Shown here: positions 1 through 9,354 of the stretch, in pieces
Position numbering within the stretch: the first letter of the stretch is position 1
Layout: every line of letters starts with the position of its first letter
Assembly (NCBI GenBank): GCA_963724985.1
Contig: CAVRWV010000015.1
Span: 1-64,000, forward strand
DNA: 64,000 bases
DNA from: JAJPJE01 sp963724985
GTDB taxonomy: Bacteria > Acidobacteriota > Terriglobia > Terriglobales > Acidobacteriaceae
Reading direction: 5' to 3'
The notes under the pieces: model-generated
What the model was told of the DNA's origin: nothing
Databases searched by the model: none
What the model saw: only the letters and a program-made list of their open reading frames with translations
Translations under genes and position numbers: made by a program

Positions 1-735
1 GTCTTCACCGATGATGATTCCGAGCCCGAGGCAGATTGGTTGGACCGCATCGAGCGTACTTTTGAAGACGAAAGAATCGGTGCTGTTGGCGGAAGGGACT
101 GGCTGCAACTGCCGGATGAACCCGCGCTGTTTGCCCCGGCCGAGGTCGCCAAGGTGGGAGTACTGAGCTGGTACGGCAAGCAACACGGCAATCATCACTG
201 TCCATTGCGCGGGCACGCGCGCACGGTGATGTTCCTCAAGGGCGTCAACATGGCCTATCGCGCGCGTGCTCTCGGCAATTACCGCGTCGATATCCGACTT
301 CGTGGAGCCGGTGCCCAGGTCGGATCGGAATTGGATCTATGCATGCACATCCGGCGATCGGGTTCGAAGGTTCTATTCGACGATCGAATTCTGGTGAAGC
401 ACTATAGCTCGGCCAGGCCCGGCGGTGAGGACCGCACAGATGTTGACGGGCAGATTTGGAAAGACACTTGTTACAACACACACTACCTGGTTGCCAAACA
501 CTTTGGCTTGTTTCAGGCGTGGTCGCACTTCTGCTACTGCACATTGTTAGGAACGCGCGCACTTCCCGGCCTTCTCGCTTCTCTACGGTGGGCACTCAAA
601 GGCGATTTGCGGATCTGGCGACGGATGCTTCAGATTACAAAGCTTGCTCTTGAAGGACACCGCGACGGAAGAACTGCACGCACCAGCCCGCCTACCTCCA
701 CCAACAACCTACAACTCGCACAAGAGCGGCTATAG
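1..735 (+). CDS. GT2 family glycosyltransferase, 5' end cut by the window
   Basis: The reading frame is open from base 1, so the N-terminal part of the nucleotide-binding fold lies outside the window. The first visible residues include an acidic stretch (FTDDDSEP) that matches the metal-binding DxD region of family 2 glycosyltransferases. It is followed by GxVGGRD and, later, a NMAYRA segment and an acceptor-side ELDLCMHIRRSG segment typical of GT-A enzymes that pick up a sugar from a nucleotide donor. The C-terminal region has hydrophobic stretches (LLGTRALPGLLASL) that may touch the membrane. It is the first of a run of co-directional polysaccharide genes, 37 bases before the next one. Donor and acceptor are unknown. 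Confidence 0.8.
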   Translation, partial: VFTDDDSEPEADWLDRIERTFEDERIGAVGGRDWLQLPDEPALFAPAEVAKVGVLSWYGKQHGNHHCPLRGHARTVMFLKGVNMAYRARALGNYRVDIRLRGAGAQVGSELDLCMHIRRSGSKVLFDDRILVKHYSSARPGGEDRTDVDGQIWKDTCYNTHYLVAKHFGLFQAWSHFCYCTLLGTRALPGLLASLRWALKGDLRIWRRMLQITKLALEGHRDGRTARTSPPTSTNNLQLAQERL

Positions 736-772
736 CTTCGCAACCTTGTAAGTGCCCGACGAACCCTGTCCC

Positions 773-1810
773 ATGAAGATTCTGATGGCCTGTTATGTCT
801 TCCCTCCGAGCGTCGGTGGGATCGAAACGGTTTCAGCGCTCCTGGCTGACGAGCTTATCCGGCAAGGTGAAGATTTGCGCGTTGTTACCCAAACGCCGGC
901 GACCGAAGTTGTCTCGCGCGGCTATGAGCTGGTCAGGCGGCCAGATCCCAAGAAGATTGTTGAAATGGTGCGCTGGGCGGACGTCGTTCTTCAGATGAAT
1001 ATAAGTTTGCGCCTCGGGTGGCCATTGTTATTTATCGATAAGCCTTGGGTCATCTCACACCATACTTCGATGCCGCGGGACCTTCGCGGAGCTCTCAAAC
1101 GGCGCTGTGCACAACGCTCCCACAATATCTCTGTTAGTAACCGGATTGCCGCGGGGTTGGGCGCCCCGTCAGTTGTGATCCACAACGCGTATGACGATAA
1201 GTTGTTCTTCGCAAGCGCCGAGTGCGCTCCAGAAAAAGATCTCATCTTCGTCGGCCGCCTCGTTGCCGAAAAGGGAGTGGATTGCGCTCTGTCGGCGCTA
1301 AAGCAATTGCAGCAAAAGCAATTGCGCCCAACCCTCACAATTGTCGGATCCGGCCCGGAGAAAGATCGCCTTCAACACCTTTCTGCTGAACTCGGCCTCG
1401 CCGGGCAAGTCGTTTTTGCCGGACCAAAGTTCAGGTCCGATCTTGCGAGCGAAATGCGTCGACACAAGATTATGGTAGTTCCATCGCTATACGAGGAGCC
1501 ATTCGGAATCGTCGCTCTTGAGGGAATCGCAAGCGGATGTGTGGTGGTCGGGTCGCAGGGCGGCGGTCTGAAGGACGCGATTGGGCCGTGCGGAGTTACG
1601 TTTCCAAACGGCGATGTCGCTGCTTTAGCTTCCTGCCTGGAAGTGCTTCTTTCCCAACGCGATGCTCGGAATGCTCTGCGGGCAAACTCTGCCACGCACC
1701 TTGCGCAATTCAGCAGCGGGAAACTGGGCCAGAACTATCTGGAGGTCATGCATTCAGCATTGGCGTCTCGATCGAAGGTTCCCTTCTTAACCAAGGAGAT
1801 GACCTCCTGA
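773..1810 (+). CDS. GT4 family glycosyltransferase
   Basis: A GT-B fold glycosyltransferase of about 345 residues. The ATG at 773 gives the usual N-terminus MKILMACYVFPPSVGGIE, with the glycine-rich loop that holds the acceptor or donor; an in-frame GTG at 752 is less likely. The C-terminal half has the GT4 signatures: IFVGRLVAEKGVD at the start of the second Rossmann domain, and VVPSLYEEPFGIVALEGIASG, the E-x7-E motif that binds the nucleotide sugar. It probably adds one sugar of the exopolysaccharide repeat on the cytoplasmic face. Its stop codon overlaps the proposed start of the next glycosyltransferase, pointing to translational coupling. Sugar specificity cannot be read from the sequence. 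Confidence 0.9.
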   Translation: MKILMACYVFPPSVGGIETVSALLADELIRQGEDLRVVTQTPATEVVSRGYELVRRPDPKKIVEMVRWADVVLQMNISLRLGWPLLFIDKPWVISHHTSMPRDLRGALKRRCAQRSHNISVSNRIAAGLGAPSVVIHNAYDDKLFFASAECAPEKDLIFVGRLVAEKGVDCALSALKQLQQKQLRPTLTIVGSGPEKDRLQHLSAELGLAGQVVFAGPKFRSDLASEMRRHKIMVVPSLYEEPFGIVALEGIASGCVVVGSQGGGLKDAIGPCGVTFPNGDVAALASCLEVLLSQRDARNALRANSATHLAQFSSGKLGQNYLEVMHSALASRSKVPFLTKEMTS

Positions 1811-3063
1811 TTCTCAGTCACCCAACCGGGAACCCGAACGTCCGCGAGGCTACCGCCGCTCTTGCGGAGGCCGGTCTGCTTTCGGAATTTTGGACCTCAG
1901 TATATTGGCGACAGGATGCGAGCCTCAATCGAGTACTTCCACGCTCGATCCGCCGCGAACTGAATCGTCGAACATTCCCGCGTCTCAAAGCACGCCACGT
2001 CCATTGTCATCCCTGGCTTGAACTGGGCAGGCTCACCGCACGCGGGCTCCGCCTCTCCAGATTGATTGAGCACGAGACCGGCAGGTTTTCCGTGGACGCC
2101 GTGTACCGCGCCCTTGATGCGCGCGTCGCAGCTCGCTTGCAGCGGGATCCTGACATCGATGCTGTCTACGCCTACGAAGACGGAGCCTGGGCAAGTTTTC
2201 GCACCGCGCGAGAACTGGGAGTAAAAGCGATTTACGAGCTCCCCATCGGATATTGGCGTTTCAGCCGCAAGCTGCTGGAGGAAGAAGCCGTTCGTGAACC
2301 GGAGTGGGCCACTACCTTGCGCGGAAATCACGACAGCACAGAAAAGCTGTCTCGCAAAGATGAGGAATTGGCTCTAGCAGACCACATCCTGGTGCCCAGC
2401 GAGTTCGTTCGGAAAACGCTTTCAGGCGTCGCCGGCGCAACCGCTCCGATCAGCGTGATCCCTTACGGTGCACCTTTACCGCCGCCACGGAAAGAGCCTC
2501 GAAACACTACGGACGGCAAACTCAAGCTGATATTCGTGGGAGCCCTGAGCCAACGTAAAGGATTGAGCTATCTGTTGAGAGCCGTGGAGCGCTGTAAGGA
2601 GAATGTCACGCTAACGCTCATAGGACGAAAAGTGGGTGACTGCCGTGCACTCGATCGAGCGCTGCATCTGCACCGCTGGATTCCGTCACTTCCGCACGCT
2701 GAAGTTCTCGAGGAAATCCGACGCCATGACGTAATGGTGTTCCCATCGCTTTTCGAAGGCTTCGGTCTCGTACTTCTCGAGGCGATGTCACAAGGTGTTC
2801 CGGTGATTGCAACAAACCACAGCGCAGCTCCCGACTTTCTAACCGACGGCGACGACGGCTTCCTGGTTCCTATCCGCGATGCTGAAGCGATCGGTGAAAA
2901 GCTGGAACTGTTACTGAGTAATCGATCGCGATTGGGTGCGATGAGCGAGGCTGCCATCCGCAAAGCCAGGCTGCACTCCTGGCAGCACTATCGCGAAGAG
3001 CTTGTTGCCACGGTGGGTCAGATCCTTGGCAAGTCATCTACGGAAATGGCACAGGTGTGTTAG
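1807..3063 (+). CDS. GT4 family glycosyltransferase with a probable non-ATG start
   Basis: The conserved protein begins near LILSHPTGNPNVREA, a known N-terminal pattern in this GT4 group. No ATG, GTG or TTG lies close to it in frame. A strong Shine-Dalgarno (AAGGAG, 1793-1798) sits 8 bases before CTG at 1807, and ATT at 1810 is a second candidate. The CTG overlaps the TGA stop of the upstream gene. The C-terminal domain carries FVGALSQRKGLSYLLRA and FPSLFEGFGLVLLEAMSQG, the donor-binding E-x7-E signature. About 418 residues, normal for the family. It lies inside the exopolysaccharide operon and presumably transfers one repeat-unit sugar. Function is secure at family level; the start is inferred. 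Confidence 0.85.
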   Translation: MILSHPTGNPNVREATAALAEAGLLSEFWTSVYWRQDASLNRVLPRSIRRELNRRTFPRLKARHVHCHPWLELGRLTARGLRLSRLIEHETGRFSVDAVYRALDARVAARLQRDPDIDAVYAYEDGAWASFRTARELGVKAIYELPIGYWRFSRKLLEEEAVREPEWATTLRGNHDSTEKLSRKDEELALADHILVPSEFVRKTLSGVAGATAPISVIPYGAPLPPPRKEPRNTTDGKLKLIFVGALSQRKGLSYLLRAVERCKENVTLTLIGRKVGDCRALDRALHLHRWIPSLPHAEVLEEIRRHDVMVFPSLFEGFGLVLLEAMSQGVPVIATNHSAAPDFLTDGDDGFLVPIRDAEAIGEKLELLLSNRSRLGAMSEAAIRKARLHSWQHYREELVATVGQILGKSSTEMAQVC

Positions 3064-3069
3064 CGGAAC

Positions 3070-4512
3070 ATGACCGCGTCTACTACCAGCGCAGTCGTCC
3101 ATCCTCAGGCGATCGGGAAGACTGGCCCATTCGTGATCAGGACGCACGGGGCGCCGTCGAGAGAGGATCAGCATCTCCAAACGCTGCGCTCGCTGATCTG
3201 GCTATATTTCTGGCTCTTGATATTCGAGGGCGCCTTGCGCAAGTGGGTAGCTCCCGCTTTAAGTGCTCCTCTTTTAGTCGTGCGCGATCCGCTGGTGCTG
3301 TTGATCTACGTACAGGCTCTGCGCTATCGGAGATTTCCGATGGACGGGCTTCTGTTTCCCTATTTCGCTCTGCTCGGTTGCTTCGTGGTGCTCGCGGTTT
3401 TTCAGATCACCCTTAGCATCGGCGGCGGAGTCCTGGTAAGCCTCTACGGATTGCGAACGAACTTCCTTCACATTCCTTTGATTTTCGTTCTGCCGCGCAT
3501 TTTGTCGCGGGACGATGTGATAAAGATCGGGAAGTGGACGCTGATCCTTGCAATGCCCATGACTCTGCTCATGGTCCTCCAGTTCTTTTCGCCTCCGAAC
3601 AGTTGGCTCAATGCTGCAACCATTGCGGAGGGCCAACAGATCCAATCTGCCCTCGGAAGAATCCGTCCGGCCGGCACTTTTAGTTTTGCGACGGGAGTAG
3701 CCCATTTCTATGTTCTTGCTACGACCTTCGCCGTTTACGGACTGCTCGAACGAAAAGCGCCTTATCCGAAGTGGTTGTTGTGGACAGCTGTCATCAGCAT
3801 CGCTACGGTGCAACCGGTTTCGGGCAGTCGCCTTCTTGTATTAGGTTGCGGGTTGGTCCTGGTCGCCGCGCTCATATCCGGACTTCTCAATCCCGGTCGC
3901 GTGGAGCGCCTACTCGTGATGGCAATCGTCATCGCTGCTGCAGTTGAGATCCTTTTGTTGACCAGCTTCTTTCGCGAGGCTGTCGTCGTCTTCACGACGC
4001 GCTGGAATGATGCCAGCGCCGCAGCTGGAGGCGTGAAGCAGGGACTTGTCTGGCGATTCCTTGGTGGATTCCTCGATCCGTTTCTGTTGGTGCCGGAGAT
4101 CGGCCTATTGGGAAAAGGCATCGGAATGGGAACTAATGCTGCATCTGCATTGATGACAGGATCTTTTCAGTTCTTGCTAGCGGAAGGCGAATGGTCCCGC
4201 GTCGTTCTGGAGGCGGGTCCAGTGCTCGGATTTTCCTTTCTCCTCTATCGAGTCTGGCTCGCCGGAGTAATGGCTCTTCGATCACTGAAAGCCGTGAACC
4301 ACCAGCAACTATTGCCTTGGCTCCTGGCATGGAGCGCGTGTCGCAGCATCGTCACCGAACAACTTTCACAACCCACGAATCTCGGTTTCATGATCCTCTT
4401 CTCAGGGTTGTGTTTAGCCTCGATGACAAAGAACCGGTCCCACAGCTTGTCGGCATCGGAGCGTCTGCACGAATCAAAGAGTCGTGTTCAACAACCGCTT
4501 CCAAGTTTTTAG
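3070..4512 (+). CDS. O-antigen ligase/polymerase-like membrane protein (Wzy-like)
   Basis: A 480-residue polytopic membrane protein with roughly ten or more hydrophobic segments, starting around residue 42 (LIWLYFWLLIFEGALRKWV). Long membrane stretches continue through residues 240-310 and 370-460, with a polar periplasmic-type loop around residues 315-375. This architecture, and its place among glycosyltransferases, a flippase and sugar-nucleotide enzymes, fits a Wzy-type polymerase or O-antigen ligase that joins lipid-linked repeat units at the periplasmic face. Sequence conservation in this family is low, so polymerase and ligase cannot be separated here. It starts 6 bases after the preceding gene and overlaps nothing downstream. 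Confidence 0.7.
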   Translation: MTASTTSAVVHPQAIGKTGPFVIRTHGAPSREDQHLQTLRSLIWLYFWLLIFEGALRKWVAPALSAPLLVVRDPLVLLIYVQALRYRRFPMDGLLFPYFALLGCFVVLAVFQITLSIGGGVLVSLYGLRTNFLHIPLIFVLPRILSRDDVIKIGKWTLILAMPMTLLMVLQFFSPPNSWLNAATIAEGQQIQSALGRIRPAGTFSFATGVAHFYVLATTFAVYGLLERKAPYPKWLLWTAVISIATVQPVSGSRLLVLGCGLVLVAALISGLLNPGRVERLLVMAIVIAAAVEILLLTSFFREAVVVFTTRWNDASAAAGGVKQGLVWRFLGGFLDPFLLVPEIGLLGKGIGMGTNAASALMTGSFQFLLAEGEWSRVVLEAGPVLGFSFLLYRVWLAGVMALRSLKAVNHQQLLPWLLAWSACRSIVTEQLSQPTNLGFMILFSGLCLASMTKNRSHSLSASERLHESKSRVQQPLPSF

Positions 4513-4537
4513 GCGCTTCCAGCGTCTGAGTCAGAGA

Positions 4538-5533
4538 ATGAAAAAAGCACTCATCATAGGAATTTCGGGACAGGATGGCGCATATCTATCCAGGCTGCTT
4601 CTGGAAAAAGGATATGAGGTCTACGGGACTTCTCGCGACGCTGAAATCTCTCGCTTCGAGGCCCTGCGATTCGTAAACGTTCACAAGAGGGTGCAGCTTT
4701 TTTCGATGTCCCTGACCGATTTTCGCAGCATCCTCCAGGGACTGAGCAGGACTCGACCTGACGAGGTCTACAACCTGGCAGGTCAAAGTTCGGTCGGCTT
4801 GTCGTTTCAACAGCCGGTCGAGACCTTTGAAAGCATTGCGATCGGAACGCTGAACCTGCTTGAGGCAATCCGGTTTCTCGGAAAAGAAGTTCGTTTCTAT
4901 AACGCCGGATCCGTCGAGTGTTTCGGCAACGCGGATGCGCTCGTGAATGAAGCGTCGCCACACCAGCCTGTCAGCCCTTACGGGGTCGCGAAGTCAGCGG
5001 CCTTCTGGCAAGTCGCTAATTACCGGCAAGCCTACGGGCTCTTCGCTTGCTCAGGACTGTTGTCCAATCACGAATCTCCGTTGCGCCCGGAACGTTTCGT
5101 CACTCGGAAAATTATCAGCACCGCATGCCGCATCGCACGCGGCAGTACAGAGACACTCACGTTGGGAAACATCGACATCGTTCGCGACTGGGGATGGGCG
5201 CCCGAATATGTGGATGCCATGTGGCGCATTTTGCAATCCGACGAACCGGACGACTTTGTCATCGGAACCGGTAGAAGTTACTCGCTCCGCGAGTTTCTCG
5301 ATCTGACATTTCAGGCCGTCGGGCTAAACTGGCAAGATCACACCACGATTTGCCCGGACCTTCATAGGCCCTCCGACATCGTGCAATCGAAGGTCGACCC
5401 CACTAAAGCGCTCGTAAAACTGGGATGGCGCGCAGAATTCGCCATGCCTGACTTGATTCCCCTGATGGTGGCCAGCGAATTTGCATTTCCCACCAGTCCC
5501 GTCGGCCAGGCAGAGGTGTTCTCCGCTGCATAG
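4538..5533 (+). CDS. GDP-mannose 4,6-dehydratase paralogue (NAD-dependent epimerase/dehydratase)
   Basis: A 331-residue extended SDR protein. The ATG at 4538 places the Rossmann motif GISGQDGAYL at residues 8-17. The catalytic set of the Gmd family is present: Ser125, Glu127 (GSVECFG), Tyr148 and Lys152 (YGVAK). The segment RDWGWAPEYVDAMW, also typical of Gmd, is intact. It is clearly related to the second copy at 11758 but more divergent, for example NHESPLRPERFV instead of the standard NHES-RRGE-FV. It could form GDP-4-keto-6-deoxymannose, or it could have specialised for another step such as 4-keto reduction. Having two copies in one cluster suggests two deoxysugars or a specialised paralogue. 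Confidence 0.8.
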   Translation: MKKALIIGISGQDGAYLSRLLLEKGYEVYGTSRDAEISRFEALRFVNVHKRVQLFSMSLTDFRSILQGLSRTRPDEVYNLAGQSSVGLSFQQPVETFESIAIGTLNLLEAIRFLGKEVRFYNAGSVECFGNADALVNEASPHQPVSPYGVAKSAAFWQVANYRQAYGLFACSGLLSNHESPLRPERFVTRKIISTACRIARGSTETLTLGNIDIVRDWGWAPEYVDAMWRILQSDEPDDFVIGTGRSYSLREFLDLTFQAVGLNWQDHTTICPDLHRPSDIVQSKVDPTKALVKLGWRAEFAMPDLIPLMVASEFAFPTSPVGQAEVFSAA

Positions 5534-5577
5534 TCCGACTTGTCGTAAACACAATATCCATCAGGACTGAGACTCCA

Positions 5578-6706
5578 GTGAAAGTACTTCTTGTAGGAAA
5601 CTATCCGCCCGACCGGCAACACAGCATGTTGGGTTTTGCTGCGCTCATGGAAGAGGGACTGCGGACGGCCGGACACGATGTGGCGACGATCTATCCGCCA
5701 GTCGTATTCGGCAAACTCGGCTCCTATGTTCCGCCGGCGAGTAAGTGGTTAGCCTATCTAGACAAGTTTCTCTTGCTCCCGCCATTGCTAAAACGAGCTT
5801 GCCGCGAGGCGGATATAGTCCACATCTGCGACCACTCCAATGCCGTCTATGTCCCGGAGAAAAGAGATATTCCTCACGTTGTTACCTGTCACGACCTCCT
5901 GGCCGTAAGAGGCGGGCTCGGCGAACAAACCGACTGCCCAGCCACTTACATGGGAGCGCGCCTGCAGAACTGGATCGTATCCGGACTGATGCGCGCGGAT
6001 GGCGTAGCATGCGATTCGACCGCAACCCTGGCCGATGCAGCTCGCCTATTGAGCGAGAGGCAGCAGCCACCCGTGCTGCTGCCGATTGCCTTGCGCGGGG
6101 ATTTCATGCCGATGGCAAGTGCCAGGCGCCATCGAGCTTCTGCGAACGATCCCGCACCTCGATTTGAGTAAACCGTACGTCTTGCATGTAGGCTCCAGTC
6201 TTCGACGCAAAAATCGCGAGGGCATTCTTAGAATCTTTGCCAAACTCACAGGCGGACTCGATGCGCAACTCGTATTCGCAGGAAAGAGGCTCGAACCTCA
6301 GCAACGCAAACTCGCGGAAGAACTGAACATCCAGCAACGCATTATCGAAACCGGTGAGATTTCCAGCGAGTTGCTCGCAGCTCTCTATGGTGGCGCACTC
6401 GTCTTTCTATTCCCATCGCGCTTTGAGGGCTTTGGCTGGCCCATCATTGAGGCTCAGGCCAGCGGATGTCCAGTGATCTGCACGAATCGCGAGCCTTTGT
6501 CGGAAGTTGCCGGAGGCTCGGCGATGTTGCGCGATTTGAACGATGAAGACGGTTTCGCTGCCGACATCATTCGTATATCCACCGAGAAGAACCTGCGCGC
6601 CGATCTGATCGAGCGAGGTTTCCGCAACGTGGAGCGATACAAGCCAGAAGTGATGATCTCGAAATACGTCTCGCTGTACGAACAAGTGCTAAGCAATCGA
6701 TGCTGA
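5578..6706 (+). pseudogene. GT4 family glycosyltransferase interrupted by a frameshift
   Basis: The N-terminal half (GTG at 5578, MKVLLVGNYPPDRQHSM) runs to a stop at 6171. The C-terminal half, which continues the same fold, is read in the next frame and ends at 6706. Around 6115-6130 the translation changes from RGDFMPMASA to GAIELLRTIPHLD, which fits one extra base. After the shift all expected signatures are present: PYVLHVGSSLRRKN, and FPSRFEGFGWPIIEAQASG as the E-x7-E motif. Both halves are well preserved, so this is either a recent mutation or a sequencing error. If intact it would be a retaining GT4 of about 375 residues in the exopolysaccharide pathway. It overlaps the next gene by 7 bases. 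Confidence 0.8.
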
Positions 6707-7362
6707 TCCTGAAGGCTCTTACAATTGTGCTGCCCTGGCCCCTGCGCCGCTGGGTCTTGAGCACCGTCTTCGGTTACCGGCTCGATCGCACCAGCCACAT
6801 TGGGTTCGCCTGGATCTTTCCGAAGGAACTGGTAATGCAACCTCATAGCAGAATTGGTCACTTCACGGTCTGTAAAGGTCTTGAACTCCTGCATATGGGA
6901 TCTCATGCGAGTATTGGCCGAGCCAATTGGATCACCGGCTACCCGAGCGGTTCTTCGCAGCACTTCGTTCATCAGCCCGAGCGTCTTCCGTGCCTGATCA
7001 TGGGTGATCACACCAGCATTACTCACCGCCACTTGATCGATTGCACGAATTCCGTTTCGATTGGTTCATTTACCACCGTCGCTGGATTTCGTTCGCAGAT
7101 ACTGACGCACAGTATAGATCTGGAAAACAATCGCCAGTCATCGGCTCCAATCACGATTGGCGATTACTGCTTCATCGGGACAGACTGTGTCCTGCTTGGT
7201 GGTAGCTCGCTTCCCGATAGGTCCGTGCTGGGTGCCAAGTCGCTCCTCAATAAACAATATGAATGCAAGTCCTGGCTGTACGCCGGGACACCAGCAAGGC
7301 CGGTGAAGGAATTGGAGCGGGAATTAGCCTATTTCGCGCGCTCTGTAGGCAAGGTTCAATGA
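6700..7362 (+). CDS. Left-handed beta-helix (hexapeptide-repeat) acyltransferase
   Basis: A 220-residue protein with imperfect [LIV]-G-x4 hexapeptide repeats spread over residues 45-200 (for example IGHFTV, MGSHASIGRANW, VSIGSFTTVAG, ITIGDYCFIGTDCVLLGG, SVLGAKSLL). These make the left-handed beta-helix of acetyl- and acyl-CoA-dependent transferases. The N-terminus has a short amphipathic or hydrophobic stretch (ILKALTIVLPWPLRRWVL). It probably O-acetylates the polysaccharide repeat or a precursor. It overlaps the genes on both sides (7 bases with the upstream glycosyltransferase, an ATGA overlap with the next), so it is part of a tightly packed operon. The acyl group and acceptor are unknown. 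Confidence 0.8.
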   Translation: MLILKALTIVLPWPLRRWVLSTVFGYRLDRTSHIGFAWIFPKELVMQPHSRIGHFTVCKGLELLHMGSHASIGRANWITGYPSGSSQHFVHQPERLPCLIMGDHTSITHRHLIDCTNSVSIGSFTTVAGFRSQILTHSIDLENNRQSSAPITIGDYCFIGTDCVLLGGSSLPDRSVLGAKSLLNKQYECKSWLYAGTPARPVKELERELAYFARSVGKVQ

Positions 7363-8588
7363 GACTGCTGTTCGTCATCCCTACTCTTGATCCCGTCGCC
7401 GGAGGACCTGTTGAAAATCTTCGGCAATGTGCAGCCGTCATGTCGGAGATGGGTCACTCTGTGGAAGTCGCGACGCTCGATGCGCCAGAAAGCCGATGGG
7501 TTCGTGAGTTTCCGCTTCCAGCTACCGGACTGGGACCTGCGGTCGGATCGTATGCATATGCGCCGCGCCTGGTTCCGTGGCTGAAAAAAAATGCCCCGGA
7601 TCACGACGTTGTGATCGTTCGAGGGATTTGGCAATATCACAGTTTTGCGTGCTGGCGAGCGTTGCGGCGATCTAACACTCCCTATGTGGTATTTACCCAC
7701 GGGATGCTTGATCCATGGTTCAAGCGGACTTATCCGTGGAAGCACGCGAAAAAGTGGATGTACTGGCCTTGGGCTGAATATCGTGTTCTGCGCGATGCCG
7801 GAGCCGTGCTGTTCACGTGCGAAGAAGAGCGCTTGCTCGCACGTAAGTCATTCTTCCTGTATCGCTGCAACGAGCAAGTTGTGAGCTACGGAACCTCGAC
7901 TTCTACCCAGGATCCTGCGGTATGCAAAGCGGCATTCTTCGATCGCCATCCCGAATTGAAGGGGAAGCGTTTCCTGCTCTTCATGGGGCGGATTCATCCC
8001 AAGAAGGGGTGTGATCTTTTGATCGAGGCGTTCGCCTCGGTACGGCAGGGCGATCCCGAATGCCGCCTCGTTATCGCTGGACCGGATCAAATGGGAATGC
8101 AATCCCAGCTCATGGCGCTAGCGCGAAGAACACAAGTTGCCGATCGCATTTGCTGGACTGGCATGATTTCTGGGGACATCAAGCAAGGCGCCATTGAAGC
8201 AGCCGAAGCATTCGTCCTGCCCTCGCATCAGGAGAATTTTGGGATCGTTGTTGCCGAAGCGCTGGCGTGCGGAAAACCTGTGCTGATCTCCAACAAAGTG
8301 AACATCTGGCGCGAAATAGAACAAGATGGCGCAGGAATGGTCGCCAGTGACGACTTAGATGGCACGCGTTGGCTATTGCGGAGATGGCTTGAGATGCCCG
8401 CCGATGAGAAGCAGTTGATGAGCGCACGTGCCAGAGAGAGTTTTCTTAACCGCTTCGAGATTCGAAAGAGCGCGCAAAGCGTAATTGATGTACTGTCACC
8501 TCTCATCGGCGGAGCATCAACCGATCACACCAATCAGTCTTATCGTCCCCAATTCGCCGGACTCTCAAAACTGTTCACCTTCGAATAG
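7359..8588 (+). CDS. GT4 family glycosyltransferase
   Basis: A 409-residue GT-B glycosyltransferase. ATG at 7359 overlaps the previous TGA (ATGA) and gives the usual start MRLLFVIPTLDPVAGGPVEN. The segment WQYHSFACWRALRR with YVVFTHGMLDPWFKR is characteristic of a WcaL/AmsK-like GT4 group. The donor site shows FMGRIHPKKGCDLLIEAF and LPSHQENFGIVVAEALACG, the E-x7-E motif. It acts in the cytoplasm on the lipid-linked exopolysaccharide intermediate. The 25-base gap to the WcaF-like gene and identical orientation suggest the same transcript. Confidence 0.9.
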   Translation: MRLLFVIPTLDPVAGGPVENLRQCAAVMSEMGHSVEVATLDAPESRWVREFPLPATGLGPAVGSYAYAPRLVPWLKKNAPDHDVVIVRGIWQYHSFACWRALRRSNTPYVVFTHGMLDPWFKRTYPWKHAKKWMYWPWAEYRVLRDAGAVLFTCEEERLLARKSFFLYRCNEQVVSYGTSTSTQDPAVCKAAFFDRHPELKGKRFLLFMGRIHPKKGCDLLIEAFASVRQGDPECRLVIAGPDQMGMQSQLMALARRTQVADRICWTGMISGDIKQGAIEAAEAFVLPSHQENFGIVVAEALACGKPVLISNKVNIWREIEQDGAGMVASDDLDGTRWLLRRWLEMPADEKQLMSARARESFLNRFEIRKSAQSVIDVLSPLIGGASTDHTNQSYRPQFAGLSKLFTFE

Positions 8589-8612
8589 AAATTCCGAACA
8601 AACGAACCCATC

Positions 8613-9299
8613 GTGCAATCGCTCTACGACACATCGACATCTTCACAGCGTGAAGAGGCAGTCCCTCAGGAAGCATCCGCAGAATCTTTCGCCGACCGGT
8701 CTATTCAGGACCTCCATCGATTCCGAGTGCCAGAAGGCTTTCGGGAAAGACCAGCGTGGTTCGTCCAACTGTGGTGGCTTGTGCAGGCAACTCTGTTCCG
8801 TATGTCTCCCCAGGCACTCTACGGCTGGCGGCGGTTTCTTCTTCGCTCATTCGGATGCGCGGTGGGGCGAGGCGTGCTCATTCGGCCAACCGCGGAAATC
8901 ACATATCCGTGGAAGGTCTCCATCGGAGCCTTCTCGTGGATCGGTGACCATGTGACCCTTTACAGCCTTGGTGAAATCCGCATCGCCGACAACGTTGTGA
9001 TTTCACAGAGATCGTATATTTGCACTGGCTCACACGACTTCTCTGTTCCTACGTTTGATATCTTCGCGGTGCCTATCGTGATCGAAGCCGAATCCTGGAT
9101 CGCTACTGATGTCTTCATTGCTCCCGGAGTTCGCGTCGGACGCGGCGCTGTAATAGGCGCCCGCAGCACGGTTCTTCATGACGCTCCCCCGATGATGATC
9201 TGTTTTGGAAATCCCGCTAAACCCATTCGACCGAGACTCGCAACCCCACCGGAGCCGAACTCCGCTCACAATGTGGTCAACGAGCGCTATAAGAATTAG
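8613..9299 (+). CDS. wcaF: WcaF-like colanic acid acetyltransferase
   Basis: A 228-residue hexapeptide-repeat acetyltransferase. The start is GTG at 8613. A polar N-terminus of about 45 residues precedes the WcaF-type core: a helical segment (WFVQLWWLVQATLFRMSPQ), then the beta-helix with the hallmark ITYPWKVSIG, IGDHVTLYSLG, NVVISQRSYICTGSHDF and WIATDVFIAPGVRVGRGAV. The WcaF family O-acetylates fucose in colanic acid; here it sits next to a WcaI-like transferase and near Gmd and GDP-fucose synthase, which supports acetylation of a fucosyl residue. The assignment to WcaF rests on those motifs and context and not on a search. Confidence 0.82.
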   Translation: MQSLYDTSTSSQREEAVPQEASAESFADRSIQDLHRFRVPEGFRERPAWFVQLWWLVQATLFRMSPQALYGWRRFLLRSFGCAVGRGVLIRPTAEITYPWKVSIGAFSWIGDHVTLYSLGEIRIADNVVISQRSYICTGSHDFSVPTFDIFAVPIVIEAESWIATDVFIAPGVRVGRGAVIGARSTVLHDAPPMMICFGNPAKPIRPRLATPPEPNSAHNVVNERYKN

Positions 9300-9328
9300 C
9301 CCCAGGAAGTAAGAGTAAATAGGCAAGT

Positions 9329-9347
9329 GCAGGTCCGGAGGACCTGC
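9329..9347 (+). promoter_or_regulatory. Hairpin containing the Shine-Dalgarno of the wcaI-like gene
   Basis: An 8-bp perfect stem (GCAGGTCC/GGACCTGC) with a 3-base loop lies 7 bases before the ATG at 9355. The only good ribosome-binding sequence, GGAGG at 9337-9341, falls in the loop and the 3' arm. Folding of this stem would hide it and could damp translation of the next gene. That is an inference from the sequence alone. Confidence 0.4.
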
Positions 9348-9354
9348 TCATTCC

